This document shows, piece by piece, positions 23,099 to 31,868 of a stretch of DNA of 48,355 nucleotides. The stretch covers positions 1 to 48,355 of the forward strand of contig CAZYPK010000021.1 of assembly GCA_964649195.1 (NCBI GenBank), written 5' to 3'. Every line of letters begins with the position of its first letter. Position 1 is the first letter of the stretch. The position numbers were made by a program, and so were the translations under genes. The notes below the pieces were generated by a model. The model did not search any database. It was not told where the DNA came from and was given only the letters and a program-made list of their open reading frames with translations. The DNA comes from JTS-RE9 sp964649195. GTDB taxonomy: Bacteria > Planctomycetota > Phycisphaerae > Phycisphaerales > Phycisphaeraceae.

Positions 23099-24121
23099 TC
23101 ACTTGTCCTTCACCCGGACCAGCTTCATGATGCGGCCCGATACGTTCCAATCCTGCACGTACAGGTTGCCATCCTTGTCCCAGTAGGAGCCGTGCGTGCC
23201 GCTGAAGACGCCTTCGATCCACTGGGCCTGCGGGATGTTGTAGTTGCCGCCTTTTTTGGGGTCGGGATTCTCGCCCAGGGTCGAGATGATCTTGTTGCCG
23301 CCATCGAGGATGACGAGCTTTCCCCGCAGGTCAGGGACGGAAACATACTCGCCCTGAATCGCCACGGCGGTGGGCATCCCCAGGCCGGTGATGACCTCGC
23401 CGATGAACTTCCCATCGAGGTCGTAGTGCAGCAGGCGGCCGTTGGGCGTGTGATTGCGGTCGCAGATCAGCAGTCGGGGCGGGTCGTATCGCGTGTCCAG
23501 CGTCATGCCATGCGCGGTGTTGAACTGCCGGAGTCCGTTGCCTTTTTCACCGAAGTGAAGGATGTATTTTCCGGTCTTGTCGTACTTGAAAATGTGGTTG
23601 GTCCCGTAGCCGTTGGAAAGGAAGATGTCCCCGTTGGGCGCGATGGTGATGGCCGTGGGGCTGAACGGAAACTTGCCGCCCGAAGGCGTGAGGCCCGATT
23701 CCTGCGGATACGCCAGTCGCAACACGATCTTGCCATCGGCGCTGTTGAACTTGATTCCCTCGGCATTGGCGTTGCGGGCGCCGTAGATGTATTCGACGCC
23801 ATCCTCCTCGCGGATTTCCATGTCGTGAATGTTGGTGTGATCCTTGGTGAGAAATGAACGGATCACCTTGCCGTCAGGCGAAAAAACAAAGACGCCTTTG
23901 TGGGCGCTGGTGTGGATGTTGCCTTCCTTGTCGATGACGACGGAACCATGCGTCGATCCGATGGCGGACTTCCCATCGGGCAGCAGGCCCCAGCCCGGCA
24001 CGGTCTCGAAGGTCATCACCCCGCTGCCGGTCCGCACCGGCTTGGGGACATCTGCCGCATGGATCGACAGCGCCATGCCCAGTGAAAACAGGACTGCAAT
24101 GCGAATGGAACGGTGGTTCAT
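23099..24121 (-). CDS. Secreted NHL-repeat beta-propeller protein
   Basis: This is a 340-residue protein with a signal peptide (to about residue 22, SIHAAD). Successive propeller blades are visible: GSVVIDKEGNIHTSAHKGVF, then VFSPDGKVIRSFL, FLSNGYGTNHIFKYDKTGKY, ILHFGEKGNGLRQFNTAHG, and YDLDGKFIGEVITGLGMPTA. This is the NHL / six-bladed propeller pattern used for ligand binding or as a lyase or esterase scaffold. No catalytic motif can be assigned. The ATG at 24121 precedes the signal peptide. The 301-bp gap to the Fic gene shows only the Fic promoter. Confidence 0.8.
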   Translation of the reverse strand: MNHRSIRIAVLFSLGMALSIHAADVPKPVRTGSGVMTFETVPGWGLLPDGKSAIGSTHGSVVIDKEGNIHTSAHKGVFVFSPDGKVIRSFLTKDHTNIHDMEIREEDGVEYIYGARNANAEGIKFNSADGKIVLRLAYPQESGLTPSGGKFPFSPTAITIAPNGDIFLSNGYGTNHIFKYDKTGKYILHFGEKGNGLRQFNTAHGMTLDTRYDPPRLLICDRNHTPNGRLLHYDLDGKFIGEVITGLGMPTAVAIQGEYVSVPDLRGKLVILDGGNKIISTLGENPDPKKGGNYNIPQAQWIEGVFSGTHGSYWDKDGNLYVQDWNVSGRIMKLVRVKDK

Positions 24122-24358
24122 GTGTTCGACTCCTGATTGATTGATCGTGGCCATCGGATGGTGCATTCTACCGACCTGATCGCGTTTGCGATGGCTTCAA
24201 TTCCCTGGGGCACAAATGTCCAAGCCCATATCCCAATCTCCGTACAGCCGCACCAGTCGATCATCTATCCGTGCCATTGTTGATGGAAAGTCGTCCGTCC
24301 CTGCGGTGGTGAGGCTGGTCATGAGGGGATTTGCCCCTGGGGTTATGCGATCGGTCAG

Positions 24359-24386
24359 TGGACAATCGGCCACCGTTCTCTAGAAT
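24359..24386 (+). promoter_or_regulatory. Promoter of the Fic gene
   Basis: TGGACA (24359-24364), 16 bases, TAGAAT (24381-24386). Transcription would start near 24393, about 30 bases before the start codon. Confidence 0.6.
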
Positions 24387-24394
24387 AGGCTATT
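24384..24394. promoter_or_regulatory. 5-1-5 palindrome over the Fic -10 region
   Basis: AATAG-G-CTATT overlaps the -10 box and the inferred start site, so it may be an operator. The Fic protein's own C-terminal winged-helix-like region is one candidate ligand. Confidence 0.4.
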
Positions 24395-24422
24395 AAATGG
24401 CTACTACAGGATTTCCAGACGC

Positions 24423-25463
24423 ATGTTGACGCTCCGCGAAGAAACATTCGATCGTGCCGGGTTGCCCGTCGGCACCGGCTGGCTGTTGGCCGACTGCATG
24501 GAGTTCCGCGGCAGGCAGGACCTCTGGAGCCGGCAACGGCCGGAGGTGCTGGAGGCGCTGCGGCGGCAGGCGATGATCCAAAGCGTCGAGTCGTCCAACC
24601 GCATCGAGGGCGTCACGGTGTCCCCGGATCGTCTTGCGCCTTTGGCGATCGGAAAGGCGCGGCCACGGGACCGTTCCGAGGAGGAGTTGTCAGGCTACCG
24701 GCGCGCCCTCGACTGGATTTACTCGCGCAAATCCCCGGCGCCGGTCGAGGCGCGAACGATTCGGCATTTGCACGCGCTCTCGCATGCGGGGGCGGGTGAT
24801 GCAGGCGAGTTCAAGGGCCGGGACAACGAGATCATCGAGATTCTTCCAAACGGCCAGCGCCGAGTTCGATTCAAGCCGACGCCGGCAAAACAGACCGCCA
24901 AGACGATCAATGATCTGTGTGCCGCATACGACCGGCTGACCATCGCCGAGAGAGCGCCGCCATTGCTGATCGTCTCGACGATGGTCTTCGACTTTCTGTG
25001 CATCCATCCTTTTCGAGACGGCAACGGGCGCGTCTCGCGCCTGCTCACCACCATGCTCCTGCTCCGCCACGGCTTTGACGTGAGCCGATACGTCAGCCTT
25101 GAGCGAGTGGTGGAAGAGGGCAAGGAGGACTACTACCGCGTGCTTGGCGAATGTTCGCAAGGTTGGCACGATGGTCGCAATCCGATCCTGCCGTGGTGGA
25201 ATTATTTCCTGGGTGTGCTCCGGCGCGCCTGCGTGGAGCACTCGCGGCAAGTGGAAAGTTGCGCCGGTCAGCCGCCCAAAACGGAGCTGGCCCGGCGGAC
25301 CATCTCGAGCCAGGTGGGCGAGTTCACCTTGGCCGATGTCCGATCTCAGCTTCCAGGAATCAGCGTTCAACTGCTGAAGAAAGTTTTGGCGGAGATGAAG
25401 GCCGCCGGGCAGGTGTCATTGGCCGGGCGAGGTCGCGGAGCGAAGTGGACGGTGAGACCGTAA
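24423..25463 (+). CDS. Fic-domain AMP-transferase-like protein
   Basis: This is a 346-residue protein. The catalytic motif HPFRDGNGR is complete at residues 195-203 (His195), so nucleotidyl transfer, usually AMPylation, is expected. An inhibitory helix motif SNRIEG (S-x-x-x-E-G, residues 58-63, Glu62) lies N-terminal to the Fic core, as in self-inhibited class II proteins. The last 80 residues (FTLADVRSQLPGISVQLLKK, then VLAEMKAAGQVSLAGRGRGA) look like a winged helix. This is the widespread stand-alone Fic/DOC_N type, not a toxin with a separate antitoxin, and no antitoxin gene adjoins it. Confidence 0.92.
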   Translation: MLTLREETFDRAGLPVGTGWLLADCMEFRGRQDLWSRQRPEVLEALRRQAMIQSVESSNRIEGVTVSPDRLAPLAIGKARPRDRSEEELSGYRRALDWIYSRKSPAPVEARTIRHLHALSHAGAGDAGEFKGRDNEIIEILPNGQRRVRFKPTPAKQTAKTINDLCAAYDRLTIAERAPPLLIVSTMVFDFLCIHPFRDGNGRVSRLLTTMLLLRHGFDVSRYVSLERVVEEGKEDYYRVLGECSQGWHDGRNPILPWWNYFLGVLRRACVEHSRQVESCAGQPPKTELARRTISSQVGEFTLADVRSQLPGISVQLLKKVLAEMKAAGQVSLAGRGRGAKWTVRP

Positions 25464-25505
25464 GTCTGCCCGATGCGGAGATTCGGACGCTCCGGCCACG
25501 CGCGA

Positions 25506-27659
25506 TCAATCAAACGTCGCAGTGACTTTGGGCAGTTCCTGCGTCATCGTCTGTTTCGTCAGCCGGCCCGCCTTCGTGTAATCAAACGGTTCGAATCCGA
25601 TCCGCTTCGCGGGGGACCCGTCCTTCAATCGAAAGTCATCCTTCTTCACATCGAGGAACATGGGATCGGCGACGATCGACTTCGCATCGTGGCCGGTCGC
25701 TTTGCGCCACTGGTCGAGTGTGCGGTTGCCGGGGAACTTCACCGCGTCGGCGCCGCCGGTGTGCCAGTACAGGTTGCTGTCGAGCTTCACGTTCCTGTCC
25801 GCCCAGTTCTTGCCCAGAAGATTGCCGCGGTCGTGGATGAGTATGTTCCGCTCGAAAGTGAAGGTGAGATGCTCTTCGACTCGCGATCGCTGGATCTGAT
25901 CGATGATGGCGAAGGCGAAGATGTTGTTGGTGACGAGGTTTTCCTTGCCGTAGTGCTGGTGAAATCCGCCGGTTTTGGTGCGATAGACCAGGTTGTTGCG
26001 CATGACGATGCCGGTGGAGCCTTCGTCGGTGTAGAGGCCCCAGCCGCCGTAGTCGAAGGCGTGGATGTCGTGGATGACGTTGTGGCTGACGCTGGTGCCT
26101 GGCGAGACGCCCAGGGTGTAAACGCCGCCCATGTCGGAGAGGACGCCCTGGCCGATGGTGTGGATGCGGTTGAACTCGATGCGGTTGTGCGTGGCGGCGC
26201 TGTGCCGATAGCCCCAGACCCAGCCGACGGAAATGGCGGTGTAGTAGAAGTCGAAGATGTCGTTGTGCTCGACGGTGTTGTGATGGGCGTCGCCGATCCA
26301 GACCCCCAGCGCCGCCGGGTGCAGGCGGCCGCCGTGAGCGATGGTGCAGTCGCGGACGGTGATGTGTTGGGTGAGCAGCGATTCGTCATTGCCGGGCGAA
26401 ACGATGGCTTTGTCCTGCGGCCCCCAGCCGACGGAGCTGCGAGCCGTGCCGATCTTCACGCCGCCGGCGCCCAGGTCGAAAAGCTCGCAAGACTCAAGCC
26501 GGCTGTCGCGGCAACCGGCGCCGAACGTCATCGCGTAGCCGCCGACATGACGCACCACGCACCGCTCGAAGGCCACGTGTCTCGCCCCGGTCAGTTCCAC
26601 CGCCGACTGCACGTTGATCTCGCCCTGCGGCAACGACAAACCCTCGGCAGGCATCATCCAGTTCGCATGGGCGAACGTGACACCCTTGAACGTGACATGC
26701 TCGACGAACCGCCTGTTCGCCAGGTCGCCGCGGATCACCAGGAGTTGCTCCAGCCGCGGCATGATGACCTGTGTCTTCCGCGGCGACTCGCCATGCCTTG
26801 GAATGTAAGTGAGTTCGCCGGAGGTGCGATCGAGATGCCACTCGCCCGGTTCGGAGAGCGCCTCGCGGACGTTCCAGACGACATAGCGATGGTCCTTGCC
26901 CAGCGTCATCCAATTCGCCACGCCTCGCGTTCTGCCGGCGAATTGCACGGTTTTTGTCGCCGCATCCATCGAACGGATCGGCAGCCGCGAGGCGGACCAG
27001 ATGTGAATCGCCTGCACCTCGACATGCGACAGGTCGGCCCAGTCGCCGCGAAGGTCGTCGCCCGAAAAGACGAACTGATCGAACCCCTTGCCCTGAGCGG
27101 CGGGAGTCGGCGGCAGCGCCTGGGCGATGCGGTAATACCCCTTCTTCGGCAGCCGGACGCGGTCGCGCCGCTGGTCATCGACGATCAGGTGCGTGAAATG
27201 AAACTTGCCGTCTTTCGCCTGCGGAATCGTCGTCCGCCAGCGTCCGTCCTCGCCGACCTTCCAATCGGTGACCCTGCCGCCGCCGCTGAGAATCGGTGAC
27301 TCTCCGGGATGAGCCTCGATGATGAGCGGCGATTCCGCCGTGCCTGCATCGGCGGGCGTCAGTTCGATCGGTTTGCTCAATTCATAAAGCCCGCCCCGCA
27401 GCCGAATGACGATCGGCATGTTTCGTGCCGGCTCAGCGGCGCGGATGGCGCGGGCACGCTCCAGCGCCGCGGAAAGAGTCGCAAGCGGACCGTCGTTGCG
27501 AGCCTCGTTGATCGCAGGCAGTCGCCCGGACCAGTCATCGCTGCCCTGCGGTGCGACGTGAAGGTCGGCCGCCACCGCCCGCGACGCCAGGCTGACGGAC
27601 AGGAAGGCGAACACCAGAAGACGGACCGCGAAAGATCGGTTGTTCAACATCAGGCTCAT
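25506..27659 (-). CDS. Secreted right-handed beta-helix protein (polysaccharide-active type)
   Basis: This is a 717-residue protein with a signal peptide (to about residue 29). The first part (HVAPQGSDDWSGRLPAINEA, then GPLATLSAALERARAI) is the classic start of planctomycete/Bacteroidetes beta-helix proteins related to pectate lyases and alpha-1,3-galactosidases. Repeating rungs follow (NNLVYRTKTGGF, NTVEHNDIFDFYYTAI, HNRIEFNRIHTIGQGV). The usual role is degradation of complex polysaccharides outside the cell, but I cannot name the substrate or the catalytic residues. Start: ATG at 27659, with ATG 27650 as an alternative. The longer frame to 27872 lacks a signal and is rejected. The 27660-27843 gap shows nothing notable. 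Confidence 0.85.
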   Translation of the reverse strand: MSLMLNNRSFAVRLLVFAFLSVSLASRAVAADLHVAPQGSDDWSGRLPAINEARNDGPLATLSAALERARAIRAAEPARNMPIVIRLRGGLYELSKPIELTPADAGTAESPLIIEAHPGESPILSGGGRVTDWKVGEDGRWRTTIPQAKDGKFHFTHLIVDDQRRDRVRLPKKGYYRIAQALPPTPAAQGKGFDQFVFSGDDLRGDWADLSHVEVQAIHIWSASRLPIRSMDAATKTVQFAGRTRGVANWMTLGKDHRYVVWNVREALSEPGEWHLDRTSGELTYIPRHGESPRKTQVIMPRLEQLLVIRGDLANRRFVEHVTFKGVTFAHANWMMPAEGLSLPQGEINVQSAVELTGARHVAFERCVVRHVGGYAMTFGAGCRDSRLESCELFDLGAGGVKIGTARSSVGWGPQDKAIVSPGNDESLLTQHITVRDCTIAHGGRLHPAALGVWIGDAHHNTVEHNDIFDFYYTAISVGWVWGYRHSAATHNRIEFNRIHTIGQGVLSDMGGVYTLGVSPGTSVSHNVIHDIHAFDYGGWGLYTDEGSTGIVMRNNLVYRTKTGGFHQHYGKENLVTNNIFAFAIIDQIQRSRVEEHLTFTFERNILIHDRGNLLGKNWADRNVKLDSNLYWHTGGADAVKFPGNRTLDQWRKATGHDAKSIVADPMFLDVKKDDFRLKDGSPAKRIGFEPFDYTKAGRLTKQTMTQELPKVTATFD

Positions 27660-27843
27660 ACTCTTCGTTGACGATGCCTGATCGTCCGTTACATGTGGAT
27701 CGCACGATTGCAGATCGAAGACGGTCGTCTTGACCGCCTTTCCGCTCCTCGCCCGTGAGCCGGGCGAGGCTGTCCGTGAATGTGTCGGCGATGCGGAAGT
27801 CCACGGAACGGCAACTCCGGTAAGACGATCCTTGATCTGAGCG

Positions 27844-28341
27844 TCAACTCGCCACGCCGGCGTCAATTTCAAAGATCATTCTCCAGAGTCGATCGGATTC
27901 ACCTCGCTCCATAATTTGAATGGGTGTTTGCCCTTCAAACGCGGGATTGGGCGTACGCATCCACTCGCCAAGGTTTTGGGATCCGATGATTTTCGTCAGT
28001 GCCGCCGTTAACCGGTTGGTCTCCGCCAGCTTCTGACGTGCCGAATCACTCACGACCTTGCCGGACTCCCATCCCGCGATCGAACGGGTGGAGTATCCTG
28101 TTACGCGAGCCAGTTCTTCCTGCGAAATCCCCATCTCTGTTCTCACGGCGGCAACCCTCATCTTTCCCTTGGACGCATTCAGGGTCCCGGTGACTTTGCC
28201 AAATCGCTTCAATTTCGACTTTTGGTGATCCCCGCTGAAAAAGACGATGCCGCCCTTGAATTTTGCGGCCCCGGCCTTTCCACCGCTCGATAATTTGACA
28301 TTCGCCTTTCTCCCTTTGTTCATGTTTGTCCTGGTTGCCAT
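27844..28341 (-). CDS. Xre/MbcA-type antitoxin of the RES toxin
   Basis: This is a 165-residue protein with a basic N-terminus of about 55 residues. A helix-turn-helix of the Xre type follows (TEMGISQEELARVTGYSTRS, then IAGWESGK), then the C-terminal toxin-binding (DUF2384, MbcA/ParS/Xre) domain, GEWMRTPNPAFEGQTPIQIM followed by ERGESDRLWRMI. Such antitoxins cap the active site of RES toxins and repress their own promoter. GGAG lies seven bases before the ATG. It follows the toxin gene by 84 bp, with a 22-bp palindrome in between. The long basic N-terminus is unusual for the family. Confidence 0.85.
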   Translation of the reverse strand: MATRTNMNKGRKANVKLSSGGKAGAAKFKGGIVFFSGDHQKSKLKRFGKVTGTLNASKGKMRVAAVRTEMGISQEELARVTGYSTRSIAGWESGKVVSDSARQKLAETNRLTAALTKIIGSQNLGEWMRTPNPAFEGQTPIQIMERGESDRLWRMIFEIDAGVAS

Positions 28342-28394
28342 GGGTGTTCTCCGTCATCGGACCATCGGATTTCAAAGGCGTCGAGGCCGGTTCA

Positions 28395-28416
28395 TTGCAT
28401 GCAAATTTGCATGCAA
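28395..28416. promoter_or_regulatory. 22-bp perfect palindrome, operator of the RES-Xre module
   Basis: Two copies of the 10-bp palindrome TTGCATGCAA, separated by AT, form one perfect 22-bp palindrome. It lies after the toxin stop codon and 54 bp before the antitoxin start. It is the obvious binding site for the Xre protein as a pair of dimers. I could not define matching -35 and -10 boxes with confidence. Confidence 0.75.
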
Positions 28417-28425
28417 CAAATAAGT

Positions 28426-29028
28426 CTATCGCGGTTTGCCCGGATTGTCCAGCCAATCCGGATGGATCACCGCGAGTTTGGAATCGGCATTCAAATTCCT
28501 CGGAAACACCAGCAGATTGGCGCCGGCGGGAACGGGTTTTGAAGGAACCAGCAATCCTTGAAGCCCGGATTCAAAGGCGGCTCGCCCAACCGCCTGGCTC
28601 GTCGCTTCGTCCCCGTCTCTCATCACCTGCCGCCAATCCTCGGCCATTAAAGTCGCCATCACCTCCGGAAAATCGGCGGCAATCGCGGCGTCCGTCAGGT
28701 TCATCACAAGCGACAGCTCCACCCGGATCGCAATCATCACTTTCGGCAACCCTTCCCAAACAGGTATGTGGTAATAGCGGTAGTGCTCGAGAGATTCGGC
28801 CGTCGCCGTTTCAGGTGCGCTGCTCGCGTACACCACCTCAGACACATCAGGAGGATTCCATCTGCCGCCCGTGATGTTCGCTCCGATGCCCGACACAATC
28901 TTTTCGGCGGTGGCATGTTCCGGGCCGGCGGCGCGGTAATAGACATCGGCGATCGGCGCCGCATCCAGTCGATGGTCCGCAAACCAGCGAGAAAAGACGC
29001 CATATCTCGGATGTGGATTGAGCCTCAT
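28426..29028 (-). CDS. RES-domain toxin (NAD+-degrading type)
   Basis: This is a 200-residue protein with the RES signature: YYRAAGPEHA (Arg), GANITGGRWNPPDVSEVVYA (G-RW and Y), SSAPETATAESLEHY (Ser, Glu), and a C-terminal GLLVPSKPVPAGANLLVFPR. RES toxins act by NAD+ phosphorolysis or glycohydrolysis and stop growth when unopposed. The key Arg, Tyr, Ser and Glu positions all look present, so it should be active. ATG at 29028 has AAGGG upstream and is preferred to the GTG at 29040. It is the first gene of the pair, the reverse of the more usual Xre-first order. Confidence 0.85.
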   Translation of the reverse strand: MRLNPHPRYGVFSRWFADHRLDAAPIADVYYRAAGPEHATAEKIVSGIGANITGGRWNPPDVSEVVYASSAPETATAESLEHYRYYHIPVWEGLPKVMIAIRVELSLVMNLTDAAIAADFPEVMATLMAEDWRQVMRDGDEATSQAVGRAAFESGLQGLLVPSKPVPAGANLLVFPRNLNADSKLAVIHPDWLDNPGKPR

Positions 29029-29107
29029 AAATCCCTTCACGCCGGACCCGCCCCGCCTTGCTGTTCACTCCACCCTGAAAACCTTCATCACCTCATCTTG
29101 CCGTGGT

Positions 29108-30016
29108 TCACGGCGCTTTCGGCCCGATGTATTTCTTCGCCACCACCACGTCGTCGTACCAGACGGTCCGGGTCGCGCCGCCGCCCGTGCGGTCGTAGCT
29201 TGCCGGCTCGAGCCAGAGCGAGAGCTGAACCTTGTTGACCTTCAGCGTGTCAACGGAACGCCAGTTGATGTTGCGGAACTGGCCGCGCCGAGTGCCGTCG
29301 ATCCAGCAATCGAGTTCGCCATCGTCCTTGCCCGCCGTGTTGGTCTTCACGCGCCACTCGATGCAGATCCACGTTTCCAGCTTCGGCACCTGGTCGGGTT
29401 TGGGCTCAAACCAGTTGCCCCAGTGGTTGCCCCGTCCGTCCGGCTTCATCTTCCACCAGTAGGCGTAGAAGATCAGCGCCCCGGGCGGCCGCCACTGGCG
29501 CGGGCCGATCGGTTCGAGCGTGGCCCAGAAGAACCTGTCGCCGTCGGGCGCTTTGCCGGCCCCCTTGAACTGCCCCTTCTCCGCGTCGGCCATGAAGCCG
29601 CTGCCGCCGTGGCCGTGGTAGCCGTAGTCCGTGCCGTAGCGAACGTAGTGCCGCATGAACAGCTCATCGTGGCCGGGACGAAGCCACTTGATGAAGGTCA
29701 CATCCTCGTGGCCCTGCTTGTGGAGTTGCACGCGCGCCGACTGCCTGCCCCGCGCGATGGCGGCATTCTTCTCCGCCGCGACCGGCTCGACATCGAGCGT
29801 TGCGCCGCGACCTTTGCGGCGATTGATCGTGTCCCACGTCGCGCCGATCCTCGCGTCCTCGAAGTCATCGTGAAACAGCACGGCGGGATCGCGCGCAATG
29901 CCGACATCCTTCGGATACTTCGCCGCCAGACCCTTGGCGTCCTTGTTCTGGGCGCGGGCAACGGCGCTTGGCAGGACGGACAGAAGCAGGCAGACGATGG
30001 CTGGCATGGGCCTCAT
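29108..30016 (-). CDS. Secreted lectin-fold / polysaccharide-lyase-like protein
   Basis: This is a 302-residue protein with a signal peptide (to about residue 22, AVARAQ). The sequence VLFHDDFEDARIGATWD near the start and the closing RTVWYDDVVVAKKYIGP are typical of concanavalin-like jelly-roll domains found in polysaccharide lyases and planctomycete surface proteins. Many Trp/Tyr/His residues (RHYVRYGTDYGYHGHGGSGF, ETWICIEWRVKTNT) could bind carbohydrate. The enzyme class is not certain. GGAG eight bases before the ATG supports the start. Its tail lies 79 bp upstream of the RES gene. Confidence 0.65.
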   Translation of the reverse strand: MRPMPAIVCLLLSVLPSAVARAQNKDAKGLAAKYPKDVGIARDPAVLFHDDFEDARIGATWDTINRRKGRGATLDVEPVAAEKNAAIARGRQSARVQLHKQGHEDVTFIKWLRPGHDELFMRHYVRYGTDYGYHGHGGSGFMADAEKGQFKGAGKAPDGDRFFWATLEPIGPRQWRPPGALIFYAYWWKMKPDGRGNHWGNWFEPKPDQVPKLETWICIEWRVKTNTAGKDDGELDCWIDGTRRGQFRNINWRSVDTLKVNKVQLSLWLEPASYDRTGGGATRTVWYDDVVVAKKYIGPKAP

Positions 30017-30100
30017 GTCACAACTCCAGAAAGTCGGCGCAGTGTACCGGCAAACGGCAGCCGTTCCGCATCGGCTCCAGTCAACGGCAGGGAGGAACGG

Positions 30101-30220
30101 AAGCCGATCCGAATCCGGATGCTGCTTGATGGCGTTTTTTGTTCCTGGAGCCTGTTTGGAGTTTGAAATTTGTCATTTGGAACTTCCGACGGAGTAGGTG
30201 CCGAGAATTAAACGACTCTG
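30101..30220. repeat. R2 repeat, copy 3, truncated and inverted
   Basis: The end GAGAATTAAACGACTCTG (30203-30220) and the AACTTCCGACGG / TTTGTCATTTGGAACTT parts match R2 copy 2 in reverse orientation. Similarity fades out at about 30101 near GCCGATCCGAATCCGGAT, so only one end of the element is left. Confidence 0.75.
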
Positions 30221-30284
30221 GACCGCGGCCGAACCTCGCTTGCTCAATCACCCCGCTCCGCTATTCTGGCTGCTCCACGAGGAC

Positions 30285-30836
30285 ATGATTCCCTTGCCCA
30301 AGATTGGTTTACTTTCCGATTCCCATGGCCGCGCGGCGACGACGCGCCGGGCGGTGCGGGCGCTGATGGAAGCGGGGGCGTCCAGCCTGCTGCACATGGG
30401 GGACATCGGCTCGATGGAAGTGATTGACGAACTGGTTCTGCCGCCCGATGCCAACGGCAAGGGGATCGATGTGCGGCTGGTCTTCGGCAATGTCGATTGG
30501 GACCGCGCCTCGATGGCGCGGCATGCCGAGCATCTGGGCATCATCGTCTGCGATCCGGTGGGGCGTCTGACGCTGCCTGCCGCGGCCGATGGAGTCGCGG
30601 GGCAACCATCGCCGCGCGAGTTGATTTTCCTGCACGGTGATGACAGTGAAGCCATGATCAAGGCGCTGGCATCGCACCCCGCCTATCTCTGTCACGGCCA
30701 CAGCCATCAGGCCCGCAATGAACGCATCGGCGCGACGCGGATCATCAACCCCGGGGCGCTCTTTCGCGCCCAGAATTACACGGTCGCCATACTGGACACC
30801 GATGCCGATGAAGTGACGTTTTTTCCTGTCGAATAG
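30285..30836 (+). CDS. YfcE-type metallophosphoesterase
   Basis: This is a 183-residue protein of normal length for the MJ0936/YfcE family. Motifs in order are IGLLSDSHGR (D-x-H), HMGDIG, VFGNVDWD, LHGDD and CHGHSHQAR. These bind two divalent metals, and in vitro the family hydrolyses phosphodiesters. The in vivo substrate is unknown. The ATG at 30285 has GAGG just before it. The upstream in-frame extension runs through the R2 end and is not credible. Confidence 0.85.
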   Translation: MIPLPKIGLLSDSHGRAATTRRAVRALMEAGASSLLHMGDIGSMEVIDELVLPPDANGKGIDVRLVFGNVDWDRASMARHAEHLGIIVCDPVGRLTLPAAADGVAGQPSPRELIFLHGDDSEAMIKALASHPAYLCHGHSHQARNERIGATRIINPGALFRAQNYTVAILDTDADEVTFFPVE

Positions 30837-30918
30837 CGCAGGCCGGTGACGTTGCCACGCCGCAAGCGGCACACTCATCGGCTCACTCATCATGGCTGGT
30901 TTTCAGCGGATCGTGTTA

Positions 30919-30935
30919 AACTGATCACCAGTTTC
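30919..30935. promoter_or_regulatory. 6-5-6 palindrome upstream of the AsmA-like gene
   Basis: AAACTG-5 bp-CAGTTT lies 46 bp before the ATG at 30965. It is a possible operator, without further support. Confidence 0.3.
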
Positions 30936-30964
30936 CATTCATTCAACCGTTTGGGGAGTTTCAC

Positions 30965-31864
30965 ATGAAAAAGATCAAACGCCTGATCATCGTTCTGATG
31001 CTGTTGCTGATCGTCGCGGTCACGGTCGCCTTCCTCTACATCGACTCCATCGCCAAGGCGGGCATCGAGAAAGGCGCGACCTATGCCCTGGGCGTTGACA
31101 CCACGCTCGACAACGTCAGCCTGGGCATCTTCAAGGGCAGGTTCGGCATGGACCGGCTCAACGTGAAGAACCCCGCCGGTTTTTCCTCGCCTCACTTTTT
31201 CGCCCTGGGCCGGGGTGAGGTCGAGGTCTCCATCCGGCAACTCATGGGCGAGAAGGTGCAGGTGGCCCGCATCGGCTTCAAGGACATCGACGTTCACCTC
31301 GAAAAATCCAAGGGCAGGACGAACTATGCCGTGATCATGGAGAACCTCAGAAAGCTCGAATCCAAAAGCGAGGAAACCATCGAGCAGGAATCCGGCACGA
31401 GCAAAAAGTTCGTCATCGACCTCGTTGAGATTCAGAACGTCAACGTCCACGTCAACCTCATCCCGGAGATCGGCGACCTGACCAGGCTGGACATCAAAAT
31501 CCCCGCGCTGACCCTCAAAGGCATCGGCTCGGACACCGAAGGCGGGGCGCTGCTGGCGGAGGTGAGCGATGTGATCATCAAGGCGGTCATTCAAGCGGTC
31601 GTTGACAAGGGCGGCCTGCCCGGGGACATGCTCGGCGATCTGCAAGGCCACCTGGCGAAGCTGGAAAACCTCGACAAGTTCGCCGTGGAAGTCGCGGACA
31701 AGCTGATCGACGACACGACGAAAAAAGTCACCGCCGAGATCGACAAGGTGACCAAGGACGCGACCAAGGACCTGCTCAAGGATGGCGCAGGCGGCCTGCT
31801 CAAGGACAAGACGAAAGACATCGGCAAAGGCATCGGGGATATTTTCGGCAAGGACAAAAAGTGA
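30965..31864 (+). CDS. AsmA-like membrane-anchored protein
   Basis: This is a 299-residue protein with an N-terminal membrane anchor (LIIVLMLLLIVAVTVAFLYI) and a periplasmic beta-rich domain. The segment GATYALGVDTTLDNVSLGIF, then GRFGMDRLNVKNPAGFSSPHFF, is the pattern seen at the start of AsmA/TamB-type chorein-like proteins that move or organise lipids between membranes. The C-terminal third is a lysine/aspartate-rich helical tail (IDKVTKDATKDLLKDGAGGL). GGGGAG is seven bases upstream of the start. The lipid-transfer function is family inference. Confidence 0.6.
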   Translation: MKKIKRLIIVLMLLLIVAVTVAFLYIDSIAKAGIEKGATYALGVDTTLDNVSLGIFKGRFGMDRLNVKNPAGFSSPHFFALGRGEVEVSIRQLMGEKVQVARIGFKDIDVHLEKSKGRTNYAVIMENLRKLESKSEETIEQESGTSKKFVIDLVEIQNVNVHVNLIPEIGDLTRLDIKIPALTLKGIGSDTEGGALLAEVSDVIIKAVIQAVVDKGGLPGDMLGDLQGHLAKLENLDKFAVEVADKLIDDTTKKVTAEIDKVTKDATKDLLKDGAGGLLKDKTKDIGKGIGDIFGKDKK

Positions 31865-31868
31865 ACGA

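Noticed and set aside
25473..27299. A 608-codon open frame on the plus strand opposite the beta-helix gene
   Set aside because: It lies antisense to a clear signal-peptide protein, has no domain or start signal, and its composition is that of a GC-driven shadow frame.
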